A stretch of 64,000 nucleotides of DNA from Saprospira grandis DSM 2844. Lineage in GTDB: Bacteria > Bacteroidota > Bacteroidia > Chitinophagales > Saprospiraceae. The stretch's first letter is position 1. Each line of letters starts with the position of its first letter. The stretch lies in NCBI RefSeq assembly GCF_000275825.1, contig NZ_JH719942.1, positions 2,460,243 through 2,524,242 on the forward strand. Direction: 5' to 3'. Below the pieces are notes generated by a model. That model did not search any database. It saw only the letters and a list, made by a program, of their open reading frames with translations, and was not told the DNA's origin. Made by a program: the position numbers and the translations under genes. Below are positions 45,857 to 54,856 of this stretch, in pieces.

Positions 45857-46885
45857 ATGTCTATTCAAGATTTTGACCCCAGTGGCTTTGCCCTAAAGAA
45901 CAACAACTTTATTGGCTTACCTTTTACAGAGGAGAGCGCTAATTTGGTCCTTTTGCCTGTTCCTTGGGAGGCCACGGTATCTTATTCGGCTGGAACAGCT
46001 GAGGGGCCCGCCAATATCCTAGAGGCTTCTTATCAGTTAGATCTCTATTTGGCCGATTGCCCAGATGCCTATAAAATGGGCATTTATATGCGGCAGCCCG
46101 ATGCGCAGATCTTGGCCCAAAGTCAGGCCGCTAGAAGCTTGGCCAGTTGCCATATAGATGCTTTAGAAGCTGGCGAAGGCGGCGATGAAGCCGCTCGCTT
46201 GGCCGTAAATGCCGCCTGCGAAAAACTAGAAAACTGGGTTTATCAGCAGGCTAAGGATTTGCTAGAGCAGGGCAAATATGTGGGCCTATTGGGGGGCGAT
46301 CATTCTACGCCCTTAGGCTATTTGCGGGCCTTGGCCGAGCGGCATGAAGAGGGCTTTGCCATTTTGCAAATAGATGCCCATTGCGATTTGCGAGAAGCCT
46401 ATGAGGGCTTTACTTATTCTCATGCTTCTATTTTCTATAATGCTTTGGAGCGGATGCCCAAACTGTCTTTGGTCCAAATGGGCATTCGAGACTACTGCCA
46501 TGAGGAAGTAGATTATATGAAGCAGCAAGGGCAGCGCATTCAGGTCCTTTTTGACCAAGACTTGGCCCGCGGAAAAATGCGGGGGCTCAGCTTTGAAGAG
46601 TTGGTCTTGCCATTTATCAAGAGTTTGCCCCAGAAGATATACATCAGCTTTGATATTGATGGTTTACGTCCAGAACTTTGTCCAAATACCGGAACTCCTG
46701 TAGTGGGCGGCTTTGACCTGGCCGAGGTCAGCTATATTTTTGAGTTATTGGCCCAGGCGGGGAAAGAGCTCATTGGTTTTGATCTCTGCGAGGTAGGTTC
46801 TGCCACGGAATGGGACGGCAATGTTGGGGCGCGGGTCTGTTATCAGTTGGCGGCCCTCTTGGCCCGTACGCAGGCTTTGGTCTAG
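45857..46885 (+). CDS. Ureohydrolase (arginase/agmatinase/formimidoylglutamase family)
   Basis: 342 residues from the ATG at 45857 (MSIQDFDPSG); an upstream start at 45812 would add 15 charged residues. The Mn-binding motifs are intact: LLGGDHSTP, QIDAHCDLREAYEG (DAHCD) and YISFDIDGLRPELCPNTGTP. The usual DPxxxPGTGTP becomes RPELCPNTGTP, a pattern I associate with Bacteroidota members called agmatinase-family or formimidoylglutamase. It hydrolyses a guanidino or formimidoyl group. Its 3' end overlaps a convergent gene by 141 bp. Confidence 0.87.
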   Translation: MSIQDFDPSGFALKNNNFIGLPFTEESANLVLLPVPWEATVSYSAGTAEGPANILEASYQLDLYLADCPDAYKMGIYMRQPDAQILAQSQAARSLASCHIDALEAGEGGDEAARLAVNAACEKLENWVYQQAKDLLEQGKYVGLLGGDHSTPLGYLRALAERHEEGFAILQIDAHCDLREAYEGFTYSHASIFYNALERMPKLSLVQMGIRDYCHEEVDYMKQQGQRIQVLFDQDLARGKMRGLSFEELVLPFIKSLPQKIYISFDIDGLRPELCPNTGTPVVGGFDLAEVSYIFELLAQAGKELIGFDLCEVGSATEWDGNVGARVCYQLAALLARTQALV

Positions 46886-47524
46886 CTCTTCATAGGCTTT
46901 GCGTTTGCCCTTGAGGCGCAGCACTGCTTGGATTCTCAGGCGGACGGTATCGCTTTTGGCGCTAGTTCTGAGCAGCAGGGGCAGACTTTGAGGTACTTCT
47001 TTCAGGTAGATAGATTTGGGGAGACTATAGAGCGGGCTATAATAATTGGGTGAAATAAAATAATCGCGTTTAAGGATACAGCGTTTCCACCAGCCGGCTG
47101 GGGAAATTCCTTTTTTGTGGTAGCGTTGCAGGCATTTTTCCTTAGCGGGCTCTTTAAGGATGGCCCATTCGATGCCATAGGGCAGTTGTTGGCCGGTGGG
47201 CCGGTTAAAAATTTGGTTACCTTGGGCCCATTGGAGGATAGGGCGGAGTTCGGAGAGATGGGCCAGGCTATCGGCTTCAAACTGCGCTTGTCCACTGCTT
47301 TCTGCATAAATATAAAATAGTAGTTGGGCTGATTTAATCGACTCGAACTGTTTCCAGAACTCAGGCGTTAAAGGCAGCTCTATTTGTTTGCTGTGGCTGC
47401 GCTTCTGCTTTTGATCTAAGAGGACCTCTTGGTCCAAAATAATTTTATTGACGGTAGTAATTGGGGCTTGGGCGCAAAGGCCAGTACTAAAAGCCATAAA
47501 AAGCAAGAAGATAGCTCTAGACAT
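46745..47524 (-). CDS. Hypothetical secreted protein
   Basis: 259 residues with a signal peptide (FLLFMAFSTGLCAQ). The mature protein is basic with YYSPLYSLPKSIYLKEVPQ, a C-terminal region RLRIQAVLRLKGKRKAYEELDQSL, and no recognised domain. The last 47 codons lie antisense to the ureohydrolase gene. Without them the protein would end near residue 212. The long convergent overlap is unusual but both frames are open. No operon partner. Confidence 0.6.
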   Translation of the reverse strand: MSRAIFLLFMAFSTGLCAQAPITTVNKIILDQEVLLDQKQKRSHSKQIELPLTPEFWKQFESIKSAQLLFYIYAESSGQAQFEADSLAHLSELRPILQWAQGNQIFNRPTGQQLPYGIEWAILKEPAKEKCLQRYHKKGISPAGWWKRCILKRDYFISPNYYSPLYSLPKSIYLKEVPQSLPLLLRTSAKSDTVRLRIQAVLRLKGKRKAYEELDQSLRTGQEGRQLITDPRPNIAVPFRGRTYLAEIKTNELFPRLGQ

Positions 47525-47566
47525 CTCTAGGGATTTTGTATTTTGTTGGAAGTATATTTTGCGTTT

Positions 47567-47730
47567 GCGAGGCGGCGGAGCCGCCTTTGGCCCAGGGGGC
47601 CAATTGGCCTAGCGATGCGGCGGGGTGGCCGTCAGGCCAGACCCAGGCGGCGCAGCCGCCGCAGGGCCGAGCAGACCTGCGAGCCCCAAAGCGTAGCGCA
47701 GCAAGGCGAAGCCGCAGCTGAGGCCCCAAA
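47567..47730 (-). repeat. Core-type element, copy 18
   Basis: Core at 47663-47687 (reverse). Its 120-bp body mirrors copy 17 with the core swapped from TGTTCG to AGGTCTG. The pair brackets 45.7-47.6 kb. Confidence 0.88.
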
Positions 47731-47764
47731 AATACGAAAGAAAGACAATCAAATTAGATAGACC

Positions 47765-48742
47765 ATGATGAAGCGACAAAATACTTTTTTACTTTGGCTT
47801 TTGCCCTTATTTTTTGGCCTTTACAGTTGTGCTAACGTCTCGGAGCCGCAGGAGGGCGAGAAAGAGCAAGTAGAGGCGGAGCCCAAACGGCCTAAAATGA
47901 GTAGTTTTAAGTTTAGAGAGATAGATATACAGGGGCATAGGGGCTGCCGTGGCTTGATGCCAGAAAACAGCATTCCGGCCTTTATGAAAGCTTTAGAGTT
48001 GGGTGTTCGGACCTTAGAATTGGATGTGGTAGTGACCCAAGACAGCCAGGTAGTGCTTTCGCATGAGCCTTGGATTTCGCATATATTGGCGAATAAATTA
48101 GATGGGCGTCCAATTGGGCCAAATGAAGAGCGGCGTTATAGTATTTACCAGATGCCTTATTCGGAGCTGATTAAATATGATTGTGGGAGTTTGCCGCACC
48201 CATATTTTCCGACTCAGCGGAAGATGAAAGTCATCAAGCCCCGTTTGTTGGATGTGGTGAAGTCGGTAAACCTATTTGAGATGAAGGCCGAATTGGAGCA
48301 GCCTATACATTATAATATAGAGATCAAGCGATTGCCAGAGTATGATGGCCGCTATTGTCCGCCAGTAGAAGAGTTTGTAGACTTGGTTTTGGCGGCTATA
48401 GATAGTGCGGGTATATCGGGGCATGCTAATATTCAGGCTTTTGATTGGGAAACCCTGCGATTGGTCCATCAGAAGCGCCCCAAAATGCCGATTTCTATGT
48501 TGGTGGAGGAGACGGATGACCTGCAAAAAGATTTGGATGAATTGGGTTTCACGCCAGAGATTTACAGTTGTCATTTTTCTATGGTTAATGATACTTTGGT
48601 AGATTGGGTAAAGGGGCATAAGATGCAGCTGATTCCTTGGACCGTTAATGAAACGGCGGATATAGAGGCCATTTTGGCTTATCCCTTAGATGGAATCATT
48701 AGTGATTATCCAAATCGAGTGATGGATGTATTGATGCAGTAA
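47765..48742 (+). CDS. Glycerophosphodiester phosphodiesterase, lipoprotein
   Basis: 325 residues. Lipobox LFFGLYSCAN near residue 20. The GDPD motifs are DIQGHRGCRGLMPENSIPAFMKALELGVRTLELDVVVT, the HRG-X-PEN-X-E-X-D catalytic set binding Ca2+, and later LSHEPWIS. The catalytic His in SHEP is in place. The enzyme hydrolyses glycerophosphodiesters outside the cytoplasm to sn-glycerol-3-phosphate. The C-terminal DGIISDYPNRVM is the usual barrel end. It has its own terminator. Confidence 0.93.
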   Translation: MMKRQNTFLLWLLPLFFGLYSCANVSEPQEGEKEQVEAEPKRPKMSSFKFREIDIQGHRGCRGLMPENSIPAFMKALELGVRTLELDVVVTQDSQVVLSHEPWISHILANKLDGRPIGPNEERRYSIYQMPYSELIKYDCGSLPHPYFPTQRKMKVIKPRLLDVVKSVNLFEMKAELEQPIHYNIEIKRLPEYDGRYCPPVEEFVDLVLAAIDSAGISGHANIQAFDWETLRLVHQKRPKMPISMLVEETDDLQKDLDELGFTPEIYSCHFSMVNDTLVDWVKGHKMQLIPWTVNETADIEAILAYPLDGIISDYPNRVMDVLMQ

Positions 48743-48764
48743 AAGAGCCGCTAATTAGCCTAAG

Positions 48765-48800
48765 CAGCCCTAGAGGAAAATCCTCTGGGGCTGTTTGTTT
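48765..48800 (+). terminator. Terminator of the GDPD gene
   Basis: CAGCCCTAGAGGA and TCCTCTGGGGCTG arms (one C-G/T-G irregularity) with an AAA loop, then TTTGTTTTTCT. Confidence 0.83.
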
Positions 48801-48920
48801 TTCTAGCTGCTTCCAAGTTGTGTAGGCTTATTGGTTAAATAAAATTTGCCATAGTCGACTTTTTGCAGAAAAAATAATATTTTGGAAATACTATCAACAC
48901 TGTCACGAAAAGTAAAAATA

Positions 48921-51359
48921 ATGAAGAAACTCTACACTATTGCACTGTCTACAGCGCTCAGTTTTTCTGGACTTACGGCCTGGGGCCAAGGGGTGGGCAT
49001 TAACACCGATAACAGCTCGCCAGATGCATCTGCCATGCTAGATGTTAAATCGACCAATAAGGGGGTGCTCATTCCTAGAATGACTACTGCTCAAAGAACG
49101 GCTATTGCGGCTCCCGCTCAGGGTTTGTTGGTTTTTGACCAAACCAGCAATGGCTTTTGGTACTATGATGGGGCCAGTTGGCAGCCCTTTGTTGCTGGAG
49201 CCGATCAGGATAATCAGACCCTAAGTTATAGTGGCTCTACGCTCACAATTACCAATGGAAATACAGTGACAATTCCCAATGGAGATGTCACTGCAGTAAC
49301 TGCTGGTACGGGACTTACTGGTGGGGGAACAACTGCAGCGCTAACCATTAACGCAGTAGGAGATAATGGCCTAACCACCAATGCTAATGATATTGACTTG
49401 GGCGGCGCGCTCAACCAATTGACCACCATCTCGCAAGGGGCCAATAATATGGTCTTTAACCTAAATGGTACAGGAGATTTCCATATTCAAGATAATGGAA
49501 CTAACCAATTTTCTGTTTTGGATAATGGCGATCTAAATGCCGATGCAGGGACCTTTTTTGTTGATGCTTCAACGAATAGAGTGGGGCTAGGGGTGACAGC
49601 ACCCAGAGGTAAGCTAGATGTTAATGGAGACATCTTATTTACAGGTGGCCTGCGAAATATTGAGACCCAAGATGGCGACCAAAGTATTCAGGTGGATGAT
49701 GCCAATCCGGTTTGGGCCGGCGAGACCTACAATGGGGTGGTGCGCTTTCATGGAGATGGTAACTTAGCCGCCTCAAAACTAGAAGGAGGAGGACTCCAAC
49801 TAGAGCGCCGCATCCAAATTAAAGGAGGCAACCCTGCCGCTGGAAAGGTCCTTACCTCTGATGCCAGTGGCTTGGCTTCTTGGGTTACCCCCACCGCCAA
49901 TACCGATAACCAAAGCTTAACTTTAGCTGGAAATAACTTGAGTATCCAGAATGGAAATACAGTTAGTCTGGCTGGTTTTCTAGATAATACCGATAACCAA
50001 ACGCTTACTTATAGCGGATCTACTTTAACTATTAACGGCGGAAATGCCGTGACGATCCCCAATGGAGATGTAACTGGCGTAACCGCTGGTACGGGACTCA
50101 CTGGCGGCGGAACTGCTGGGAGTTTTACCATTAATGCCGTAGGAGATAATGGCCTAACCACCAATGCTAATGATATTGACTTGGGCGGAACGCTCAATCA
50201 ATTGACGACCATTACGCAAGGGGCCAATAATATGGTCTTTAATCTAAATAGTACAGGAGATTTCCATATTCAAGATAATGGAACTAACCAATTCTCTATT
50301 TTGGACAATGGCGATCTGAATGCCGATGCCAATACCTTTTTTGTCGATGCTTCTACTAATCGAGTAGGGGTGCTCACCACAACTCCCGATGATGCCTTTG
50401 ATGTGAATGGCGATATTGTCTTGAGTGGAGGGGTGCGCCATATCGAAACTCAGGCTACCGACCAAAATATCGAAATTGATGATGCCAACCCCACCTGGGC
50501 CGGCGAAACCTATGGGGGCGTTACCCGCTTTTATGGCGATGGTACCCTTTCTCGCTCAAAACTAGAGGGCGGAAGTTTGCAGCTGGAGCGCCGCCTTCAA
50601 ATTAAAGGCGGAAATCCGGCAGTAGACCGGGTATTAACCTCTGATGCTACAGGACTAGCCTCTTGGCAAGACCTAAGCTCCATTGATGGCATCTGGTCTA
50701 CGGTAACGGCTAGTACGCATTATGAAATTACATTTTCTGGAGATGATGCCGAAATCAAGTTTGGGAGTACTGACCTTAGTGGGCAGGACTTTAGTGCTGG
50801 AGATGGAGTCTTTTGGGGAACTCAGTCTGGCGAAGATACCGGCATCTTTACCGATGGCGACCAACTTATTCTGATCTCTCCCGGTGATAACGATTTGATT
50901 CAGTTTTGGGAGGAAGATGGCCATATCAAAAGAGCTTATATTGAGCAAACTGGGGGGCAGTATTTCCAAACCTCTGACCGAAACCTCAAGCAAAATATTC
51001 AGCCCGTAAGCAATGCCCTTTCTATGATTATGCAGCTCAATGGCTATCGCTATGAGCACAAGCTTTCTGAAGGCGATATTGCCAAAGGCGATAAGCCCGT
51101 GCCCACTATCGGTATTATGGCCCAAGAGGTGGCTGCTGTAGCCCCCGAATTGGCCAAAAAATGCGAGCAAGGCCACTATCTAGTCAATTATTCTGGCTTG
51201 ATTCCCTTGCTCATTGAAGCCACAAAAACACAGGAAAACCGCCTGCAAGAACAAGAGCAAGAACTCAAGTCTCAGGCCCAACAATTGGCCGAACAAGCCG
51301 AGTTGATCCAAGCTATGCGTGCCGAACTAGACGCAATGAAAGCAAAACAGCAAGATTAA
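48921..51359 (+). CDS. Secreted fibre protein with C-terminal S74 intramolecular chaperone
   Basis: 812 residues from the ATG at 48921. Signal peptide (ALSTALSFSGLTAWGQ), then the Bacteroidota block VGINTDNSSPDASAMLDVKS. The body consists of two copies of a 261-residue unit beginning near residues 101 and 362 (YSGSTLTI...IPNGDV...GTGLTGGGT...). The C-terminus has TSDRNLKQN (Ser685), GIMAQEVAAVAPEL and a trimer-type coiled coil (LQEQEQELKSQAQQLAEQAELI), the endosialidase-type chaperone that trimerises fibres and cuts itself off. It would form a trimeric beta-helical surface fibre. Confidence 0.88.
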   Translation: MKKLYTIALSTALSFSGLTAWGQGVGINTDNSSPDASAMLDVKSTNKGVLIPRMTTAQRTAIAAPAQGLLVFDQTSNGFWYYDGASWQPFVAGADQDNQTLSYSGSTLTITNGNTVTIPNGDVTAVTAGTGLTGGGTTAALTINAVGDNGLTTNANDIDLGGALNQLTTISQGANNMVFNLNGTGDFHIQDNGTNQFSVLDNGDLNADAGTFFVDASTNRVGLGVTAPRGKLDVNGDILFTGGLRNIETQDGDQSIQVDDANPVWAGETYNGVVRFHGDGNLAASKLEGGGLQLERRIQIKGGNPAAGKVLTSDASGLASWVTPTANTDNQSLTLAGNNLSIQNGNTVSLAGFLDNTDNQTLTYSGSTLTINGGNAVTIPNGDVTGVTAGTGLTGGGTAGSFTINAVGDNGLTTNANDIDLGGTLNQLTTITQGANNMVFNLNSTGDFHIQDNGTNQFSILDNGDLNADANTFFVDASTNRVGVLTTTPDDAFDVNGDIVLSGGVRHIETQATDQNIEIDDANPTWAGETYGGVTRFYGDGTLSRSKLEGGSLQLERRLQIKGGNPAVDRVLTSDATGLASWQDLSSIDGIWSTVTASTHYEITFSGDDAEIKFGSTDLSGQDFSAGDGVFWGTQSGEDTGIFTDGDQLILISPGDNDLIQFWEEDGHIKRAYIEQTGGQYFQTSDRNLKQNIQPVSNALSMIMQLNGYRYEHKLSEGDIAKGDKPVPTIGIMAQEVAAVAPELAKKCEQGHYLVNYSGLIPLLIEATKTQENRLQEQEQELKSQAQQLAEQAELIQAMRAELDAMKAKQQD

Positions 51360-51372
51360 TTTTTTGAATCTT

Positions 51373-51538
51373 GGGGGCCTCCGCTGCGGCTTCGCCTTGC
51401 GGCGCTACGTCCGGCAGCTCGCAGGTCTGCTCGGCCCTGCGGCGCTTGCAGCGCCTAGGTCTGCGGCTTCGCCGCACTGCCTACCATCGCTAGGCCGTTT
51501 TGGGCCTAAAGGCCCAAGCGGCTGCGCCGCCCCCCGGC
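51373..51538 (+). repeat. Core-type element, copy 19
   Basis: Core at 51414-51439, type A layout with hairpin GGGCCTAAAGGCCC, between the two secreted protein genes. Confidence 0.86.
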
Positions 51539-51564
51539 ATGCTCCCACAAAATTTAGCCAACTG

Positions 51565-53013
51565 ATGATGAAAAATATATACCTCAGTCTTTGGGCCTTG
51601 CTGCTTTCTGCTCCAGTTTGGGGCCAAGGAAACCTCCGGGTCGAATCGGCCAATATTCGGATCGCTAACGGAACCGAATTTAGAGTAGAAGATAGTCAGG
51701 TCCATAATGTTGCTAGTGGCCAAATCCAAAATGAAGGCAACTTCTATCTGGACCTCAATTATAATCAAGATGCCTCTGCCAATTATCTCGGTAGCGGCTG
51801 GCTCTGGTTTGAAGGCAATGCCAACCAAAATATTATTGCTGGCAGTCCCTTTACCATCAACCGCTTAAGAGTAGATAATGGCCAACGCCTCATTTTGCAA
51901 AATAGCCTTTTTATTGGCCAAGAACTAGACCTTAGCCTCAATGGCTCGCTAGAATTAGGTAGCCATGATATAGAATTACTGCCCGGCGCTATTCCCAATA
52001 ATTATGACCTGAATAACTATGTAGTGACCAACGGCAGCGGAGGCCTCCTGCAAGAAGTAGGGGCCGCCGCCGTTGTTTTCCCTGTTGGTAATAGCCAATA
52101 TAATCCCGCTACCCTTAGCAATAGCGGCACTACAGATGTAATCGCTATCCGTTTAGAGGATGTCGTACTCGACCGCTATCCCATAGGAACGCCCGAAACC
52201 GAAGGGGCCGTTTTTAGAACTTGGCAGATTGAGGAACGAACCGCTGGAGGCTCTTCGGTCACAATGACCCTAGAATGGGAGCAAGGCCAAGAACTCCCCA
52301 ACTTTGATCGCAACCAATCGGGAATATCGCATTGGCGTTCTACTTATTGGGACCGTAGCCCTAGCTGGACCGCCGCCACGCCCTTGGGCGGCAACCGCTA
52401 TACCCAAAGCCGATCGGGCATTACTAGCTTTTCTCCCTTTGCCGTAGAAGATTACAAAATGGATCTGCCCATCGAATGGCTCTCTTTTGAGGCCCAACGC
52501 AATTCAGCCGATTGGGTGCAACTCGATTGGGCCACCGCTAGCGAGGAAAATAATCAGGGCTTTGAGCTAGAGCGTATGCTAGAAGGCGAAAGCGATTTTA
52601 GTCCCATCGCTTGGCTAGATGGCCAAGGAAATAGCCAGCAACGAACAGACTATCAGTATATGGACCAAAACGACTTTAGCGGCATTTCTTATTATCGCAT
52701 AAAACAATTGGACCAAGACGGTCAGTTTAGCTATTCGCTGATTCGCGCAGTAAGCGGCCAAGCCCAATTAGGCAATTTGGCCCTTTTCCCGAACCCCACT
52801 AGCCAAAACCTCTTTATCCGACTAGATCGTATAGAGGACCAAAAGGCCAACCTTCGACTCTATGCCGCTAATGGCCAAGTTGTACTAGACAAAACAGCCT
52901 TTCTAGAGAATAATTATCTCCTTCAGCTTAATGATTTGCCCGCAGGAGCTTACCTCTTGCAAATCCAATTGGAGGATGGCCGTAGCTTTACACGAAAGCT
53001 GACTAAACTCTAA
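51565..53013 (+). CDS. Secreted protein with type IX secretion C-terminal sorting domain
   Basis: 482 residues from the ATG at 51565 (MMKNIYLSL); the longer open frame reads through the repeat. Signal peptide (LSLWALLLSAPVWGQ). Beta-rich mature part (NLRVESANIRIANGTEFRVEDS) with a repeat-like pattern of short strands. The last ~75 residues (from about 405) are a T9SS type A sorting domain: LALFPNPTSQNLFIRLD, then LPAGAYLLQIQLEDGRSFTRKLTKL. The domain directs export and attachment to the cell surface. Its body has no recognised enzyme motif. Confidence 0.88.
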   Translation: MMKNIYLSLWALLLSAPVWGQGNLRVESANIRIANGTEFRVEDSQVHNVASGQIQNEGNFYLDLNYNQDASANYLGSGWLWFEGNANQNIIAGSPFTINRLRVDNGQRLILQNSLFIGQELDLSLNGSLELGSHDIELLPGAIPNNYDLNNYVVTNGSGGLLQEVGAAAVVFPVGNSQYNPATLSNSGTTDVIAIRLEDVVLDRYPIGTPETEGAVFRTWQIEERTAGGSSVTMTLEWEQGQELPNFDRNQSGISHWRSTYWDRSPSWTAATPLGGNRYTQSRSGITSFSPFAVEDYKMDLPIEWLSFEAQRNSADWVQLDWATASEENNQGFELERMLEGESDFSPIAWLDGQGNSQQRTDYQYMDQNDFSGISYYRIKQLDQDGQFSYSLIRAVSGQAQLGNLALFPNPTSQNLFIRLDRIEDQKANLRLYAANGQVVLDKTAFLENNYLLQLNDLPAGAYLLQIQLEDGRSFTRKLTKL

Positions 53014-53037
53014 GCTCCATAAGAGATAAATTACTTA

Positions 53038-53068
53038 GCCCCAAAGGAAAATCCTCTGGGGCTTTTTT
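53038..53068 (+). terminator. Terminator of the sorting-domain protein gene
   Basis: GCCCCAAAGGA and TCCTCTGGGGC arms with an AAA loop (one mismatch), then TTTTTT. Confidence 0.87.
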
Positions 53069-53138
53069 GGGCCAAAACCGAAACAAAATAAAAATTGTCC
53101 CTAATTCACTCCTTGAGCTAATTGAATTAGCTACTGAA

Positions 53139-53330
53139 CCTAATGAGTTCGTCTTGGGACCTAATGAACTAGCCCGCCAACCTAATGAACTAGGGCTGAA
53201 ACCTAATTGAATTAGCTGCTGGACCTAATGAGTTAGGGCTGGGACCTAATGAACTAGCCGCCCAACCCAATGAACTAGGGCTGAAACCTAATTGAATTAG
53301 TTGCTGGACCTAATGAACTAGCTCTGCTTG
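53139..53330. repeat. Tandem array, 21-22 bp unit, 9 copies
   Basis: Units start CCTAATGAACTAG or CCTAATTGAATTAG. Starts are at 53139, 53160, 53181, 53202, 53224, 53245, 53266 (CCCAAT), 53287 and 53309: six spacings of 21 bp and two of 22. It lies in a convergent spacer. Confidence 0.87.
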
Positions 53331-53397
53331 CCCAAAACCTTATTTTGCTCCGCTATTTTGCTGGCCTTAAAGGAAAAAGAAAGATGAGCGCCAAGAG

Positions 53398-53616
53398 GGC
53401 CTTCGGCTGAGGGATGGATAGCAGGGCCGCCGCAGGCGGCAGACCCAAGGCCTTTGCAGCAAAGCTGCAAAGGCCTGCAGGGCCGAGCAGACTTGCGAGC
53501 TGCGACACAGCCCGACCCGCCCGATAATTCATGAGGGTTTCCACCCTCATCTTGTATAGCTTCGCAAAGCGATACCGCTTTGCGCTGGGTATTAAGCTAG
53601 CGGAAGGGGCAGCCCC
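53398..53616 (-). repeat. Core-type element, copy 20, carrying a nested hairpin cassette
   Basis: Core at 53478-53501. A GGTT-type palindrome (ATGAGGGTTTCCACCCTCAT, 53531-53550) followed by a GCTTCGCAAAGC hairpin interrupts its type B end. Confidence 0.84.
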
Positions 53617-53623
53617 AAAAAAA

Positions 53624-54799
53624 CTAATTTACTACTTTCTTCAATAAAACGGCAGTGCCCAGCCCCAAACCCGCCGAACTTGCCCCAATAGCATATTTGG
53701 CCTTGGGATGACGGGCCAAAGCATGGGCCAAAGAGACCAAAATTCGAGCGCCACCCATACCCAAAGGATTGCCCATACTCAGGCTACCGCCATAGGGATT
53801 GAGCTGATCGGGCCGTAGGTTTAGGGCCTTTTGGGCCAAAATGCCTTGCAGGGCAAAAGACTCGGCAAACTCAAAAAAATCAATCTCATTAGCCAAAAGT
53901 CCCTGCTGCCGAAGCAATTGCTGAACGGCCATAATTTGCGCCTCGCCCATATCTTCAGGAGGCAAGGCCATGCTTGTCCAAGCCACTACCTGGGCCAGTG
54001 GCTGCCCCCCTTCTCGCTCCAAATAAGGGCCCTGAGCCAAGAGTAAAAAGGCCGCCCCATCGCCCAAACGAGCCGAATTTCCCAGGCTAATAAATTGGCC
54101 ATTTTTGACCAAAGGCGGCAGCTTGGCCAAAAGCGAAGCCGCTAGCGCCCTCGGCTGCTCGTCTCTGTCCAAGAGCAATTCTCCCGATCGATTGTAGACC
54201 GAAACCAGCTCCCGATTAAAGGCGCCCGCCGCTTGGGCCGCCAAAAAACGAGCTCGACTCGCCTGACTGTAGGCATCTTGTTCGGCTCTGCTAACTCCTC
54301 TTTTTTGGGCCAAACGCTCAGCCGTTTCGGGCATACTCAATGGCGCATAAACTGGCGGCAAATGGGGGTTGACCATCCGCCAACCTATGCTGCTGTCTAT
54401 CTCTTGCTCCTGATTGCGCAGACGAACAAAAGGGCTGCGACTCATGTTTTCTACGCCCCCTGCCAAAACCAATTCCTGCTCTCCTAAGGCCAAAGCCCGA
54501 AAGGCCTGAACGCAGGCATCTAAACCCGAATTACAAAGACTATTCACCGTAATTCCCCAAATATGCGCCGGCCATTGGGCCAAAAAAACAAGCTGCCGAG
54601 CCAAATTGCGGTTGTCTTCTCCCGCCTGATTGGCGGCCCCCAGATAAATCGCAGAAAGGTCGGTAGGCGAAAAATTGGAGATCTCCTGCAATACCGCTAG
54701 CCCCAAATCATCGGGCCGAACGCTAGCCAAAGCCCCATATAGGCGGCCAATAGGACTCCTCTTTGCGGCTAGGATATAGATGGGGGCAGACTTGTTCAT
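53624..54799 (-). CDS. Thiolase-like protein missing two catalytic residues
   Basis: 391 residues, the full thiolase length. The N-terminal half keeps the nucleophile Cys89 (ITVNSLCNSGLDA). The C-terminal catalytic residues differ: the normal GHPxG is GNPLG (Asn344 in place of His), and the normal CxGGGxG Cys is Ser (ASSAGLGLG, about residue 375). Acetyl-CoA acetyltransferase activity by the usual mechanism is therefore doubtful. It may still bind CoA thioesters or be degenerating. Opposite, divergent to the DUF4293 gene. Confidence 0.88.
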   Translation of the reverse strand: MNKSAPIYILAAKRSPIGRLYGALASVRPDDLGLAVLQEISNFSPTDLSAIYLGAANQAGEDNRNLARQLVFLAQWPAHIWGITVNSLCNSGLDACVQAFRALALGEQELVLAGGVENMSRSPFVRLRNQEQEIDSSIGWRMVNPHLPPVYAPLSMPETAERLAQKRGVSRAEQDAYSQASRARFLAAQAAGAFNRELVSVYNRSGELLLDRDEQPRALAASLLAKLPPLVKNGQFISLGNSARLGDGAAFLLLAQGPYLEREGGQPLAQVVAWTSMALPPEDMGEAQIMAVQQLLRQQGLLANEIDFFEFAESFALQGILAQKALNLRPDQLNPYGGSLSMGNPLGMGGARILVSLAHALARHPKAKYAIGASSAGLGLGTAVLLKKVVN

Positions 54800-54856
54800 T
54801 TAATTGAATTAATTAACTTTGTGGCCTGATTTTATCTGAAAAAAAGCCGAATTATT

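Noticed and set aside
48921..51359. Phage tail fibre from a prophage
   Set aside because: It has a signal peptide and the N-terminal block typical of secreted Bacteroidota proteins, and no phage genes adjoin it.
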